A stretch of 64,000 nucleotides of DNA from Gammaproteobacteria bacterium (GCA_018825965.1 JAHKAA010000050.1:62001-126000), one strand, 5' to 3'. Positions 45,366-55,550 are shown, counted from the stretch's first letter. A program made the numbers and translations. The notes: generated by a model not told the origin, from the letters alone.

Positions 45366-46865
45366 ATGAGCATTGATATTCCAGGTTTACAGCCAGCCTT
45401 GCTGCAGCAGTTGCAAGGCAAACTCAAGCTACCCGCTTATGATCCGGCGACTACAGGCATTGGCATAGTGCATATTGGCCCTGGCGCTTTTTTTCGGGCG
45501 CATCAGGCCTGGTACACAGACCTGGCTCTGAAATACGGCGGTGATTGGGGCATTTCTGTCGTATCGATGCGATCAAACGATTTAGCCAAGGCTCTAACAC
45601 CACAGCAGGGGTTATACAGTCTGGTATTGCTGGATAAGACAACTGAATATCAAGTGGTCGGCTCTATCCGTGAGTTGCTGGTGGCTGCCGAACAATACGA
45701 GCAGGTACTGCAGCGTTTAGCAGCGCCAACCAGCTTTTACGTCACCTTAACCATCACCGAAAAAGGCTACTGCTTAAATACCTTGGGCGAGCTGGATTTA
45801 ACTCACACCGATATTCAGCACGATTTAGACACTAACGTGAAAGCCCGTTCAGCTATAGGTTTGTTAGTGCAGGCGTTGGCTCTGCGGTTCGCCGCCAATG
45901 TGCCACCTTTTGTTGTATTGAGCTGCGATAACCTGACCGACAACGGCCATAAATTACGCAGTGCACTGCTTACTTTTGCCCGGCAAAAACAACCAGCTTT
46001 AGCTAACTGGCTGGAACAGCAACTGGTGTGCCCTTGCACTATGGTCGACAGCATTACCCCTGCCACAGATGAAGAATTGCCAAAACAACTGGCGGCAGAG
46101 CTGGGGTATCAGGACAACTGGCCTATTAAACGCGAAAAATTCTGTCAGTGGGTGATTGAAGATATTCTGCCCGCCCACAGACCGGCCTGGCATCAGGTCG
46201 GCGTCACTTACACTCAGGACGTTAAAGCTTTTGAAAAAGCCAAACTGCGCTTACTCAATGCACCCCATTCGGCTTTGGCTTATTTAGGTTCTTTGTGTGG
46301 TTTGGACACCGTATTTGATGCCATGCAGCAACCACAGCTGCGCGGTTTTGTGCAAAAACTGGCGCAGGACGAAATTATTGGCTCTTTTCATGCGCCTGCC
46401 GAATTAAACCCGGCACAGTACAGCAAGGATATTTTCCAGCGTTTTGACAACCCTGCCATCCGGCATTTGCTGGCACAAATTGCCTGGGATGGTTCACAAA
46501 AGCTGCCGATGCGGGTGTTTCCGGTTATTCAGGATAACTTAGCCTCAGGACGCTCTATTCGTTTATTAAGTTTGGTGGTCGCCAGCTGGCTGTTATTTAT
46601 CCGGTTGCGTTACCAGCAACAACCCGATACCGCTCTGGTGGATCCGCTAGCGGCCTCCTTATTGGATTGCGCTGCGGCTTGCACTGGTGATGCAGTCACA
46701 GACACAGCATTATTTTTAGCGCTAAGTCAGATTTTTCCTCCCGCATTGCAGCAGTCAAACGCCTTTAAAGTTGAATTAACTTCAGCTTACCAGCAGCTTT
46801 ACCCCTTACTTTTATTATCCAAAGGCACTGATGTTGCCGCTTTTTTACAGGATCTTGTTGAATGA
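45366..46865 (+). CDS. Fructuronate/tagaturonate reductase, UxuB-like
   Basis: 499 residues of the polyol/mannitol dehydrogenase family. The Rossmann start GIGIVHIGPGAFFRAHQAWYTD is much closer to UxuB (IVHLGCGAFHRAHQA) than to E. coli UxaB (IIQFGEGNFLRAF). Other conserved parts are LTITEKGYC, SCDNLTDNGH, and KLRLLNAPHSALAYLG with the catalytic Lys. It lies between uxaC and eda, and the pathway requires tagaturonate to altronate because UxaA, not UxuA, is present. Its substrate may therefore be tagaturonate despite UxuB-like sequence. Confidence 0.82.
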   Translation: MSIDIPGLQPALLQQLQGKLKLPAYDPATTGIGIVHIGPGAFFRAHQAWYTDLALKYGGDWGISVVSMRSNDLAKALTPQQGLYSLVLLDKTTEYQVVGSIRELLVAAEQYEQVLQRLAAPTSFYVTLTITEKGYCLNTLGELDLTHTDIQHDLDTNVKARSAIGLLVQALALRFAANVPPFVVLSCDNLTDNGHKLRSALLTFARQKQPALANWLEQQLVCPCTMVDSITPATDEELPKQLAAELGYQDNWPIKREKFCQWVIEDILPAHRPAWHQVGVTYTQDVKAFEKAKLRLLNAPHSALAYLGSLCGLDTVFDAMQQPQLRGFVQKLAQDEIIGSFHAPAELNPAQYSKDIFQRFDNPAIRHLLAQIAWDGSQKLPMRVFPVIQDNLASGRSIRLLSLVVASWLLFIRLRYQQQPDTALVDPLAASLLDCAAACTGDAVTDTALFLALSQIFPPALQQSNAFKVELTSAYQQLYPLLLLSKGTDVAAFLQDLVE

Positions 46866-47518
46866 CCTCGTTATCTTCCTTACTCAAAGGTGGCTTGTTG
46901 TTGCCTATTATTCAGGCCGAACAACCAGCCCAGGCTGTTGCTATTGCAAAGGCGATGCAACAAGGTGGTGTCACAGCAGTGGAAGTGGTGTTACGCACAG
47001 CTGCAGCCTTAGATTGCATCAGCGCTATTCGTGCTGAAGTGCCGGAGCTTTTAACAGGTGCCGGTACTATTTTGTCAGCTAAAGATGCCATTAATGCCAA
47101 AGCTGCTGGCGCTCAGTTTCTGGTCAGCCCTGCCAGTACGCCCGATTTACTCAAAGCTATGATCAATACCGAACTTGCCTTAGCGCCAGGTGTGGCTACA
47201 CCTTCTGAAATGGCGATGGCGCTGGAATTAGGTTTAACAGAACTAAAGTTTTTCCCGGCGCATTTAGCAGGTGGTATTGAAATGCTCAAAGCTCTGGCTG
47301 GTATTTTTCAGCAGGTGAAGTTTTGCCCCACAGGTGGTGTGCAACTGAATAATCTGGCAGAGTTTTTGGCTTTACCTAATGTGTTTGTGGCTGGTGGTTC
47401 CTGGTTATCACCTAAAGAATGGGTACAACAACAAAACTGGGCTGCCATTACTGAATTGACCCGTCAGTCTGTGACTGTGGCAGAGCAAAGCCGGGTTCGG
47501 CATAGCCGCGTTGCCTGA
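46862..47518 (+). CDS. eda: KDPG aldolase
   Basis: 218 residues. Catalytic Glu is in TAVEVVLRT, the Schiff-base Lys is in ELKFFPAH, and VSPASTPDLL and PTGGVQLNN are conserved. It splits KDPG to pyruvate and glyceraldehyde-3-phosphate. The ATG overlaps the reductase stop (ATGA). The C-terminus (residues about 200-218) is longer than usual and basic. Confidence 0.96.
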   Translation: MTSLSSLLKGGLLLPIIQAEQPAQAVAIAKAMQQGGVTAVEVVLRTAAALDCISAIRAEVPELLTGAGTILSAKDAINAKAAGAQFLVSPASTPDLLKAMINTELALAPGVATPSEMAMALELGLTELKFFPAHLAGGIEMLKALAGIFQQVKFCPTGGVQLNNLAEFLALPNVFVAGGSWLSPKEWVQQQNWAAITELTRQSVTVAEQSRVRHSRVA

Positions 47519-47540
47519 GGCAAAACTTAAGGATTGATCC

Positions 47541-48491
47541 ATGAAACAAGTCATAATTTTTGGCGAATGTATGGTCGAGTTATTCCAGCTTGTGGATAAC
47601 GTTTACCATCAGGCGTTTGCCGGCGATGTTTACAACACTGCTGTGTACTGCAAACGCAGTGCGCCACAACAGCTGAACCTGAAGTTTTTATCCGCAGTGG
47701 GCACTGATTTAGTTAGCGACAAACTGATAGCCCAACTGGAGCAGGAAAAACTCGATAGCTCCTTGGTGTTTCGCAGCAAAACAGCCCGCCCTGGCTTGTA
47801 TATGATCAATACCGACTGTTTTGGCGAACGTAGTTTTGTCTATTGGCGTGACAGCTCAGCGGCCAAACAAAGTCTGACTTTGTTTCGTCAACAGGGCTCT
47901 GTGGCGCAGTTGTTACCTGCGGATGTGTTTTATTTTTCCGGCATCAGTCTGGCGATTTTGTCACTGGATGATCGCAGCTATCTGTTTGCGCTGATCAAAG
48001 AGTTAAAAGCTCAGGGCGTACAAATCGTATTTGATCCAAACTACAGACCCGCACTTTGGCCTGATGCCGAAATTTGCCGTGCTAATTTTGATCAGGCTTA
48101 TGCCTTGTCAGATATAGCTTTGCCTGGGCTGGACGACCATAAAGTGTTGTACGGCAGCACCAGTGCTGCTGATGTGTTGACGCAATTGCAGAAACTGGGA
48201 GTCAAAGAAATTATCGTCAAAAATGGCCCGGCAGGTGTGTTGGGTTATAGCGATGGCAAGAGTTTCCAAAGCCCTGCAGTGCCTGTTAAAAAAGTGATAG
48301 ACACCACAGCAGCAGGGGATTCCTTTAATGGCGGTTATTTATCAGGTCGTCTGAATGGCTTGTCGCCTTTAGCCTCTTGCCAGTATGCGGCTGCTTTGGC
48401 CAGTTTTGTGGTCGAACACACAGGGGCTATTGTGACTAAAGAGCAGTTCCGTAGTTTTTCCGGTCGTTTTAATTTGAGTACATTTAGCTAA
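47541..48491 (+). CDS. kdgK: 2-dehydro-3-deoxygluconokinase
   Basis: 316 residues, PfkB-family kinase. GECMVELF opens it; FAGDVYNTAVY contacts the substrate, and DTTAAGDSFNGGYLSG is the catalytic anion hole with the general-base Asp. It phosphorylates KDG, the point where both uronate branches meet. It is 22 bases after eda. Confidence 0.96.
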   Translation: MKQVIIFGECMVELFQLVDNVYHQAFAGDVYNTAVYCKRSAPQQLNLKFLSAVGTDLVSDKLIAQLEQEKLDSSLVFRSKTARPGLYMINTDCFGERSFVYWRDSSAAKQSLTLFRQQGSVAQLLPADVFYFSGISLAILSLDDRSYLFALIKELKAQGVQIVFDPNYRPALWPDAEICRANFDQAYALSDIALPGLDDHKVLYGSTSAADVLTQLQKLGVKEIIVKNGPAGVLGYSDGKSFQSPAVPVKKVIDTTAAGDSFNGGYLSGRLNGLSPLASCQYAAALASFVVEHTGAIVTKEQFRSFSGRFNLSTFS

Positions 48492-48504
48492 AAGGAAATA
48501 AGTA

Positions 48505-50127
48505 ATGTCTGCTGATCTGTTTTTGTATTTTCCAACGCCTGCTGAGATCCCAAGCCAATGGCAACTCACAGGTCCGATAGAGCAGCGTGACTATTTACTC
48601 AATGGCACTCTCTGCCAGTGGCAAGGTGACTTAGCGCCTGTCTATAGCCCGGTGGAGTTACGAAATAGCGCAGGTGAGCTGACACCTACTTTATTAGGCG
48701 CAACACCTTTAATGGATGAAGCCGCAGCCAAAGCTGCTTTGGATGCCGCCTTAAAAGCTTATGATTTAGGCCGTGGCGTCTGGCCTTCAATGGCTGTGAT
48801 GGAACGTGTTGTGGCTGTGGAGAAATTCCTTGCCGCTATGCTTTTGCAACGCGACGCCGTGATCCGTTTATTGATGTGGGAAATTGGTAAACCTTTACCG
48901 GATGCCGCCAAAGAGTTTGACCGCACCTGCGATTATATCCGCGATACGATACAGGCTCTAAAACAGCAAGACCGCAGTGCCAGCCACTTTGTCATAGAGC
49001 AGGGCACTTTAGGCAAAATACGCCGCGTTGCTGTGGGTGTGGCGCTTTGTATGGGGCCTTTTAACTACCCGCTGAATGAAACCTTTACCACTCTGATCCC
49101 GGCTTTGATCATGGGCAACACTGTTATTTTTAAACCTGCCAAATACGGTGTTTTGCTGATCCAGCCACTGTTAAAAGCTTTTGCAGAGTCTTTTCCGCCC
49201 GGTGTTATTAACGTGATTTATGGCCGTGGTCGGGAAACTGTGGGAGCGTTAATGGAAAGTGGCAGTGTGGATTTATTTGCTTTTATCGGCACCAACAAAG
49301 GTGCCAGTGATTTAAAAAAACTGCATCCACGGCCACATCGCCTGCGTGCAGTGCTTGGGCTGGATGCGAAAAATCCGGCCATAGTGCTGCCGGACGCTGA
49401 TTTACAGTTAACTATCAAAGAAGCTGTTGCTGGTGCTTTGTCCTTTAATGGTCAGCGCTGCACTGCGTTAAAGCTCTTTTTTGTACAGCGTTCTATTGCA
49501 GACGCTTTTGTGCAGCAATTGTCGGACGCTATCAGTGCGTTGCGACTGGGTTTACCCTGGGCCGACAAAGTGCAAATTACGCCTTTGCCTGAACCTGGCA
49601 AAGTCGAGTTTTTAAAAGGTTTAATCGCCAATGCTATCGAACATGGTGCAGAGGTGATAAACCCTGACGGTGGCCAAAGTGCAGGTTCGTTAATGCGTCC
49701 GGCTTTGTTGTATCCGGTCAACAGTCAGATGAGGTTGTATCAGGAAGAGCAGTTTGGGCCTTTAGTGCCGGTAGTGCCTTACGACGATATCAGTGAAGTG
49801 ATCCATTATGTGATCCATTCTGATTTTGGCCAGCAACTGAGTATTTTTGGTCAGGACGCAAGGCAAATAGGTGAACTGGTGGATCTATTCGCCAATCAGG
49901 TCGGCCGTATCAATATCAACAGTCAATGCCAGCGCAGCCCGGACAGTTTTCCTTTTACCGGCCGGAAAAACTCAGCCGAAGGTACTTTATCGGTGGAAGA
50001 TGCCTTGCTGCAGTTTTCTATCCCCACCTTAGTGGCCTGTAAATACAACCCTGAACAAATAGCGCTGATGAAAGAGATGATTAAACAAGGTTCATCGCAG
50101 TTTTTAGCCACAGATTTTTTATTCTGA
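48505..50127 (+). CDS. GapN-like aldehyde dehydrogenase (NADP-dependent glyceraldehyde-3-phosphate dehydrogenase type)
   Basis: 540 residues, aldehyde dehydrogenase superfamily. The Rossmann region is GPFNYPLNETFTTLIPALIMG, the nucleophile Cys is in FNGQRCTALK, and EEQFGPLVPVVPYDD is typical. The general-base region reads VLGLDAKNPAIVLPDADL, with Asp where the family usually has Glu. Similarity is highest to the NADP-dependent, non-phosphorylating GapN group. That fits its place: it would oxidise glyceraldehyde-3-phosphate from Eda to 3-phosphoglycerate and make NADPH. The substrate is inferred from context. Confidence 0.72.
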   Translation: MSADLFLYFPTPAEIPSQWQLTGPIEQRDYLLNGTLCQWQGDLAPVYSPVELRNSAGELTPTLLGATPLMDEAAAKAALDAALKAYDLGRGVWPSMAVMERVVAVEKFLAAMLLQRDAVIRLLMWEIGKPLPDAAKEFDRTCDYIRDTIQALKQQDRSASHFVIEQGTLGKIRRVAVGVALCMGPFNYPLNETFTTLIPALIMGNTVIFKPAKYGVLLIQPLLKAFAESFPPGVINVIYGRGRETVGALMESGSVDLFAFIGTNKGASDLKKLHPRPHRLRAVLGLDAKNPAIVLPDADLQLTIKEAVAGALSFNGQRCTALKLFFVQRSIADAFVQQLSDAISALRLGLPWADKVQITPLPEPGKVEFLKGLIANAIEHGAEVINPDGGQSAGSLMRPALLYPVNSQMRLYQEEQFGPLVPVVPYDDISEVIHYVIHSDFGQQLSIFGQDARQIGELVDLFANQVGRININSQCQRSPDSFPFTGRKNSAEGTLSVEDALLQFSIPTLVACKYNPEQIALMKEMIKQGSSQFLATDFLF

Positions 50128-51359
50128 TGAAACTCTGGCCTGCGGTGCTGCTTGTATGCAGCTGTGCAGCCAGCGCGGCACTTTTACAACAGAAACCAGA
50201 AATACCAGACCGCAGCTGGCGGCAGCATCAACAGCAGTCAGAGCTATTGCGGCGATCAGACCAGCAACACCTGCAGCATGAATTACAACAAGCCGGGCTA
50301 AAGCAAGCTTTGCCTGCTGTGTATGATAAGGGCTTTGGTCGTAGTGCGCCTTTGCCACCTCATCAGTTGGAGTCTGCAGAAGCACAACGTATTGCGGTTA
50401 ATATTCTGAGTTTTCAGACGCCCTCAGGCGGCTGGAGCAAAAGAACCAATGTCTGGTCATCGCCACGCCAAACCGGTCAGCAGTTTGGTGTGGAACCCAA
50501 CTATGTCCCAACTTTTGACAACGACGCCACAGTTATACAACTGCATTGGCTGGCCGCTTATTATCCTCAGGCTGCCCCTCAGCTGCAGTCACAGATCCAG
50601 CACGCCGTACAAAAGGGCATAACTTTAGTTCTTCAGGCCCAATACCCCAATGGCGGTTTTGCCCAGACTTATCCACTTCGGGGTGGCTACCATGATGCTG
50701 TTACTTTTAATGATAATGTGATGGTGCAATTACTGACTTTGCTGCATCAGGTTGCGACAGAACCTCAATTTGCTTTTGTAGATCCTTCCCTGAAACAGCA
50801 GGCGGAGCAGCAGTTTGCTTTTGGAGTGCAATTGCTGTTAAAAACCCAGCTGAGATTAAAGGGCAAGTTAACCATCTGGGCTTCGCAATATGATCCGGTA
50901 CAACTTTTGCCAATCAAAGCCAGAGCCTATGAACTGCCTGCGTTAATTAGCAGTGAAAGTGCTGCTGTGGTCTTAATGCTGATGCAAAGGGTACAACCTT
51001 CTGATGCTGTAATCGCCAGTGTGGAAGCCGCTGTTGCCTGGTTCCAACAAAAACAAATCAGGGACACACAAATGATCCGAAGTGATAAAAGCGTTCAGTT
51101 TGTGCAGCAAAAAGGCGCTAAACCTTTATGGGCCAGATTTTATGATCTTGACAGGCAAGAACCGCTTTTTGTTGATCGGGATGGTCGCATAGTCAGCAGC
51201 ATGGCCGGGCTTTCGATTGAGCGACAATGGGGGTATGGCTGGTATCAGTCGAATGCAGCTCAGGTACTGAACGTCTACCCAGAATGGAAAAAAAGGATCA
51301 AGCGTCAAAAAAAGCAAACAACAGACCTGATGCGTCGCACAGGTCTGGGTGGTGATTAA
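50127..51359 (+). CDS. pelA: Pectate lyase, PL10 family
   Basis: 410 residues with a signal peptide ([12 protein letters not shown]). The PL10 marks are [15 protein letters not shown] (calcium and substrate region) and [19 protein letters not shown], the conserved motif with the catalytic Arg. It cuts de-esterified galacturonan by beta-elimination, giving the unsaturated products that GH105 and KduI/KduD handle. The ATG shares a base with the preceding stop (TGATG). It closes the operon; its stop overlaps the convergent yqhA stop (TTAA). Confidence 0.92.
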   Translation: MKLWPAVLLVCSCAASAALLQQKPEIPDRSWRQHQQQSELLRRSDQQHLQHELQQAGLKQALPAVYDKGFGRSAPLPPHQLESAEAQRIAVNILSFQTPSGGWSKRTNVWSSPRQTGQQFGVEPNYVPTFDNDATVIQLHWLAAYYPQAAPQLQSQIQHAVQKGITLVLQAQYPNGGFAQTYPLRGGYHDAVTFNDNVMVQLLTLLHQVATEPQFAFVDPSLKQQAEQQFAFGVQLLLKTQLRLKGKLTIWASQYDPVQLLPIKARAYELPALISSESAAVVLMLMQRVQPSDAVIASVEAAVAWFQQKQIRDTQMIRSDKSVQFVQQKGAKPLWARFYDLDRQEPLFVDRDGRIVSSMAGLSIERQWGYGWYQSNAAQVLNVYPEWKKRIKRQKKQTTDLMRRTGLGGD

Positions 51360-51865
51360 AAGTTATCTTTTTTGCTTGCGTCTTTGGTGATTTTGTCCAG
51401 ATAACCCATAGCAAAAGCGGATAAAACAAAGGTCATATGAATAAGCAAATACCACATAATTTTATCATTCGGGATATTTTGGGTATCCATAAATACTTTC
51501 AGCAAATGAATAGATGAAATAGCCACTATAGAAGCCGCGACTTTGTTTTTCAGTGAGTTGGAGTCCAGCTTACCTAACCAGCCTAGTTTGTCGCCAGAGT
51601 CATCAATATCCATTCTGGAGACAAAGTTCTCATAACCAGAAAACATCACCATCACTAATAAACCGCCAACCAGGGAGATATCAATTAAAGACAGCACCAC
51701 TAAAATCAGGTCTACTTCTTTCATGCTGAAAATAACGGGTACTATATGCAACACTTCCTGGAAAAACTTAATACCCAAGGCCAACAGCGCTAAGCTCAGC
51801 CCAAGATAAATAGGGGCCATCAGCCAGCGGGTGGCGTACATCGTTTTTTCTATTAGCTGTTCCAT
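51356..51865 (-). CDS. yqhA: YqhA/UPF0114 inner membrane protein
   Basis: 169 residues, four hydrophobic segments, very close to E. coli YqhA (164). Conserved stretches are [39 protein letters not shown], and [24 protein letters not shown]. Function is unknown. It is a single gene on minus with 162 bases to its divergent neighbour. Confidence 0.93.
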   Translation of the reverse strand: MEQLIEKTMYATRWLMAPIYLGLSLALLALGIKFFQEVLHIVPVIFSMKEVDLILVVLSLIDISLVGGLLVMVMFSGYENFVSRMDIDDSGDKLGWLGKLDSNSLKNKVAASIVAISSIHLLKVFMDTQNIPNDKIMWYLLIHMTFVLSAFAMGYLDKITKDASKKDNF

Positions 51866-52045
51866 TATTGCTCCAGTCTCAATATTGACACCACTTTATG
51901 GGGGAAATACTACAGAAATTCAAGCGTCTGGCCGTTTTACTTTAATGTAAAATATCGCACAATGAGCGCCGTTACCCGAAACAATATGCACACTGAGTCT
52001 TGATGCTGTTAGTTTGTCCGGGCCACTATGCCAAGGAATTTCCGA

Positions 52046-54208
52046 ATGAAAAAAACACTGCTTGCGCTGGCTTTGTCCGTCGCTACTTTAGCCTATGCCG
52101 ATGAAGGTATGTGGCAACCTCATCAGTTACCTGAACTTGAACAACTCCTCAAAGAAAAAGGTTTGGAAATTGATGCCAAAAGTATCGCCCAATTAACCGC
52201 TTTTCCAATGAATGCAGTCATTAATCTGGGCGGTTGTACTGCTTCTTTTGTCTCTGATCAGGGTTTGGTTTTGACCAACCATCACTGCGCTTATGGCAGT
52301 ATTCAGCACAACAGCACAGCATCAAACAACCTGCTGGCAAAAGGCTTTTTAGCTGAAGATTTAGATGAAGAATTACCGGCAGCACCTGGCGCTAAAGTAT
52401 TTGTCACTCAGGAAGTGACCAATATCACAGCTCAGATTAATCAGGAATTAACGCCGCAACTGAAAGGCAAAGAGCGTTTTGAACGGATCAGCCAGTTGCG
52501 TATAGACCAAATCGCAGCCTGTGAGACGCCGGGTTATCGTTGTGATGTTTACAGTTTTCATGGCGGGCTGGAATATTACCTGATCAAACAAATGGAAATT
52601 CGCGATGTGCGCCTGGTGCATGCGCCTGCTTCAGGTGTAGGTAAATTTGGTGGCGATATTGATAACTGGATGTGGCCCCGTCATACAGGGGACTATGCGT
52701 TTTACCGTGCTTATGTAGGTAAAGACGGTCAGCCGGCAGATTTTAGTGCCGACAACGTGCCTTTTACGCCACCTTCTTATTTAAAAGTGTCTGCTAAACC
52801 ATTAAAAGAAAATGACTTTGTGATGGTCATTGGTTATCCGGGCCGCACCAACAGATACAACTCAGCCGCTGAAGTGGAAAACCAGTTCACCCAGGTGTTG
52901 CCTTTATCCAAAGCCTACCGTGAAGAAGCTATCGAAGTCATTAAGCAGCATTCTGCTGAAGGCTCGGAAGAACGTATTAAATACGAAAGCATTCTGGCGT
53001 CTTTGGCAAACTATGCGAAAAACTTCGAAGGCATGATCCACAGTTACAAAACCGGTGACATTCAACAGCGTAAAGATCTGTTTGAGAAAGGCCTGAACCT
53101 GTGGATTAAATCCAGCCCGGCTCGTCAGGCAAAATATGCACCTGCAGTGCGTAGTCTGCAGCAATTACTGGCAGAAGAGCAGGAAAACCAGCAACGTGAT
53201 CTGATTTTAGGTTATTTAAGTTATGGTCAGTTGTTTAACGCGGCCAAACGTTTGTACCGTTTAGCCCATGAACAGCAAAAACCAGATGCAGAACGCGAAA
53301 TAGGGTATCAGGAACGGGATTTAGGGCGTTTATCTGCCAGCATGAAACGTTTATCCCGCAGCTTTGATGCCAAAGTGGAGCAGGAGTTAATGCTGCATTT
53401 CCTGCAACACTACGCAAAATTACCCAAAGATCAGCGGTTAAAAACACTGGATGGTTATTTTGGTATTGGTTCTGGTGAGCTGGAGGTTGCAGCCCTTCGC
53501 ACTAAACTCGAAGGACTGTATCAGGCTACAACTTTGTCGGATGAAGTGGAACGTTTAGCCTGGATGGGGAAATCTGTGGATGATTTTAAAGCCAGTGAAG
53601 ACCCATTAATCCAATACGCTGTGGCTATGTACGACACTGATATGGCACTGGAAACTGCGGACAAAGAACACAAAGGAAAACTGGCAGTGGCCCGTCCGCA
53701 AGTGATGGAAGCCATTATTGCCTTTAATAAAGCCAATGGTAAGGCTGTGTATGCTGATGCCAACAGCACTTTACGTGTCACTTATGGTGCTATCAAAGGT
53801 TACCAGCCAAAAGATGCGGTGTCTTATCAGCCATTTACAACAGCTGTTGGTATTTTGCAAAAACAAACAGGTATAGATCCTTTTGATGCGCCACCCGCTC
53901 AGGTGAAAGCCTTAAAAGAAGGCGACTTTGGTATCTACAAAGACGCTGTGTATAACAATCTGCCGGTGAATTTCTTAAGCACAGTGGATACCACAGGCGG
54001 AAACTCAGGTTCACCCACACTGAATGGCAAAGCTGAATTAGTGGGTTTGTTATTTGATGGGGTGATTGAAGGCATAATAGGCGACTGGGACTACGACCCG
54101 GCCACCAACCGCTCTATCCATGTCGACAGCCGTTATATGCTGTGGCAAATGGAGAAAGTAGATGGAGCTACTAACCTGATTAAAGAAATGGAAATTGTAA
54201 AGGAATAA
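52046..54208 (+). CDS. S46-family dipeptidyl-peptidase (DPP7/DPP11-like)
   Basis: About 720 residues with a signal peptide (LLALALSVATLAYA). The triad is His in TNHHCAYG, Asp in GGDIDNWMWPRHTGD, and Ser in TTGGNSGSP. S46 enzymes release dipeptides in the periplasm. The S1-pocket position reads FDGV, as in DPP7 (Gly) and not DPP11 (Arg), so hydrophobic rather than acidic P1 is expected. ATG 52046 is chosen for the AAGGA before it and the clean signal peptide; ATG 52028 would add six residues. Monocistronic. Confidence 0.93.
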   Translation: MKKTLLALALSVATLAYADEGMWQPHQLPELEQLLKEKGLEIDAKSIAQLTAFPMNAVINLGGCTASFVSDQGLVLTNHHCAYGSIQHNSTASNNLLAKGFLAEDLDEELPAAPGAKVFVTQEVTNITAQINQELTPQLKGKERFERISQLRIDQIAACETPGYRCDVYSFHGGLEYYLIKQMEIRDVRLVHAPASGVGKFGGDIDNWMWPRHTGDYAFYRAYVGKDGQPADFSADNVPFTPPSYLKVSAKPLKENDFVMVIGYPGRTNRYNSAAEVENQFTQVLPLSKAYREEAIEVIKQHSAEGSEERIKYESILASLANYAKNFEGMIHSYKTGDIQQRKDLFEKGLNLWIKSSPARQAKYAPAVRSLQQLLAEEQENQQRDLILGYLSYGQLFNAAKRLYRLAHEQQKPDAEREIGYQERDLGRLSASMKRLSRSFDAKVEQELMLHFLQHYAKLPKDQRLKTLDGYFGIGSGELEVAALRTKLEGLYQATTLSDEVERLAWMGKSVDDFKASEDPLIQYAVAMYDTDMALETADKEHKGKLAVARPQVMEAIIAFNKANGKAVYADANSTLRVTYGAIKGYQPKDAVSYQPFTTAVGILQKQTGIDPFDAPPAQVKALKEGDFGIYKDAVYNNLPVNFLSTVDTTGGNSGSPTLNGKAELVGLLFDGVIEGIIGDWDYDPATNRSIHVDSRYMLWQMEKVDGATNLIKEMEIVKE

Positions 54209-54215
54209 TCCGTAG

Positions 54216-54236
54216 GGGCGGGGCTTGTCCCCGCCC
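54216..54236. other. GC-rich intergenic hairpin
   Basis: GGGCGGGG (54216-54223) pairs with CCCCGCCC (54229-54236), loop CTTGT. It is followed by GTCTTAAATT, not a T run. The same gap has GTAGGG-type words twice, as in short palindromic intergenic repeats. It may end transcription of the S46 gene. Confidence 0.55.
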
Positions 54237-54283
54237 GTCTTAAATTCCAATCCGATGCTGGATAGGGCTTGTACCCGGCCGTA

Positions 54284-55315
54284 TTAAGGCGTTACAGTAA
54301 AACTGATAGCCCCAAGCAATTGTCCCGAGTCTGTCACTACACGAATTTTCCATTTACCTACAGCATGGTGTGGAAATTGCTGTTTGCGTGTCCAGGCTCT
54401 GTAGCCTTGTTCCCGTCCGCCGGAAATATCCAGCCGAATACGTTCTACTGACTCACCATTGTGGACCCATTCATGGTAAATCTGTTCTTTCAGGCCTCGT
54501 GGTGCCCGTACTGAGGTATAGGCATATACACCTTCTTGCAATTGTGCCAGTGTCAGCTCTGTAAAGGCTGAACCAGGTAAACGTTGTTCATAATCCAGCT
54601 GTTGGCTGATTTGAATGTCGTTTAAACGCAACACCGGAGCAGGAATTAAGCTGCGACCAAACCATATAGCTGTGACAAGTGTGACTAACAGCAGCACTAA
54701 CACAGGTAAACGCCAGCGGCCTGGCTGCGCCAATAAAGGCCGGATACTGGGAATACTCAGCAACGCAGAAATACTCAAAGCCAGACCCAGACTTTGAGTC
54801 GTGGTCATAAAAAACAACAGTGGCAATACCACCATCAAGACGGCGAATAAAGAAAAGCAGTGATAAACCAGAAATAAAGCTCGTCGTCGGGTCAGCAGTT
54901 TGTTGTACAGCGGATCAATGACGGCCACTACAGCGCAGAACAAGAGCAATGAGGTAAAAAGCGCCTGGGGTTGATCCCAGTCGGTGGCTGCCAGAAAAAA
55001 GGGTAAGGCAAAAAACAAGGTTTCCTGGTGCAATAACTGAGTCACAAAGCTGGTTAAGTCTTTGGATAAACTTACGCCAAATTTCTTCAATAAGCCTTTG
55101 CGTAGCCAATATTCACCTGTCAGCCATACCCAGCCAACAACCATTAAAATGGCAAAAAACTGAGCGAACTGCTCACGCTGCTCCACTTGCCACAAGCTGA
55201 ATAAGCCAGTGCCAAAACCAAATAAGGCCATCAGGCCTGAGTACTTTTTTGTTAACTCAATAATCCAGACAAAAGCACTGCCTATTCTATTCATCAAACC
55301 CCCAACAGTATTCAT
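54284..55315 (-). CDS. DUF5924/DUF2914 membrane protein
   Basis: 343 residues. Residues about 1-220 have seven or so hydrophobic segments (FAQFFAILMVVGWVWLTG, ALFTSLLLFCAVVAVI, VLLLVTLVTAIWFG). The C-terminal 110 residues are a soluble DUF2914 domain (YAYTSVRAPRGLKEQIYHEW, GYRAWTRKQQFPHHAVGKWKIRVVTDSGQLLG). DUF2914 domains are periplasmic beta-sandwiches of unknown function. The ATG at 55315 has AAGGA five bases upstream. No partner is evident. Confidence 0.85.
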   Translation of the reverse strand: MNTVGGLMNRIGSAFVWIIELTKKYSGLMALFGFGTGLFSLWQVEQREQFAQFFAILMVVGWVWLTGEYWLRKGLLKKFGVSLSKDLTSFVTQLLHQETLFFALPFFLAATDWDQPQALFTSLLLFCAVVAVIDPLYNKLLTRRRALFLVYHCFSLFAVLMVVLPLLFFMTTTQSLGLALSISALLSIPSIRPLLAQPGRWRLPVLVLLLVTLVTAIWFGRSLIPAPVLRLNDIQISQQLDYEQRLPGSAFTELTLAQLQEGVYAYTSVRAPRGLKEQIYHEWVHNGESVERIRLDISGGREQGYRAWTRKQQFPHHAVGKWKIRVVTDSGQLLGAISFTVTP

Positions 55316-55550
55316 CCCTGTCCTTCTGCGGCGGTTTGAATTTATGCTACCGCACTATACGCTCTAATGACTCTGGAAAGCTGTTTTGGTTTCAGATGGA
55401 CGGTGCTTGCTGTTAATTTCCATAATCCACAGCTAAAACCGCCTTTTTCTGCTCCAGCTATTCTTAGTAACCCTGCTTTTGCAGTAAGATAAGCATCATT
55501 TCGTGACCATCTGGGTTGCGGCTGCAGAAGTGACAGAAGGGTTATAGTTC

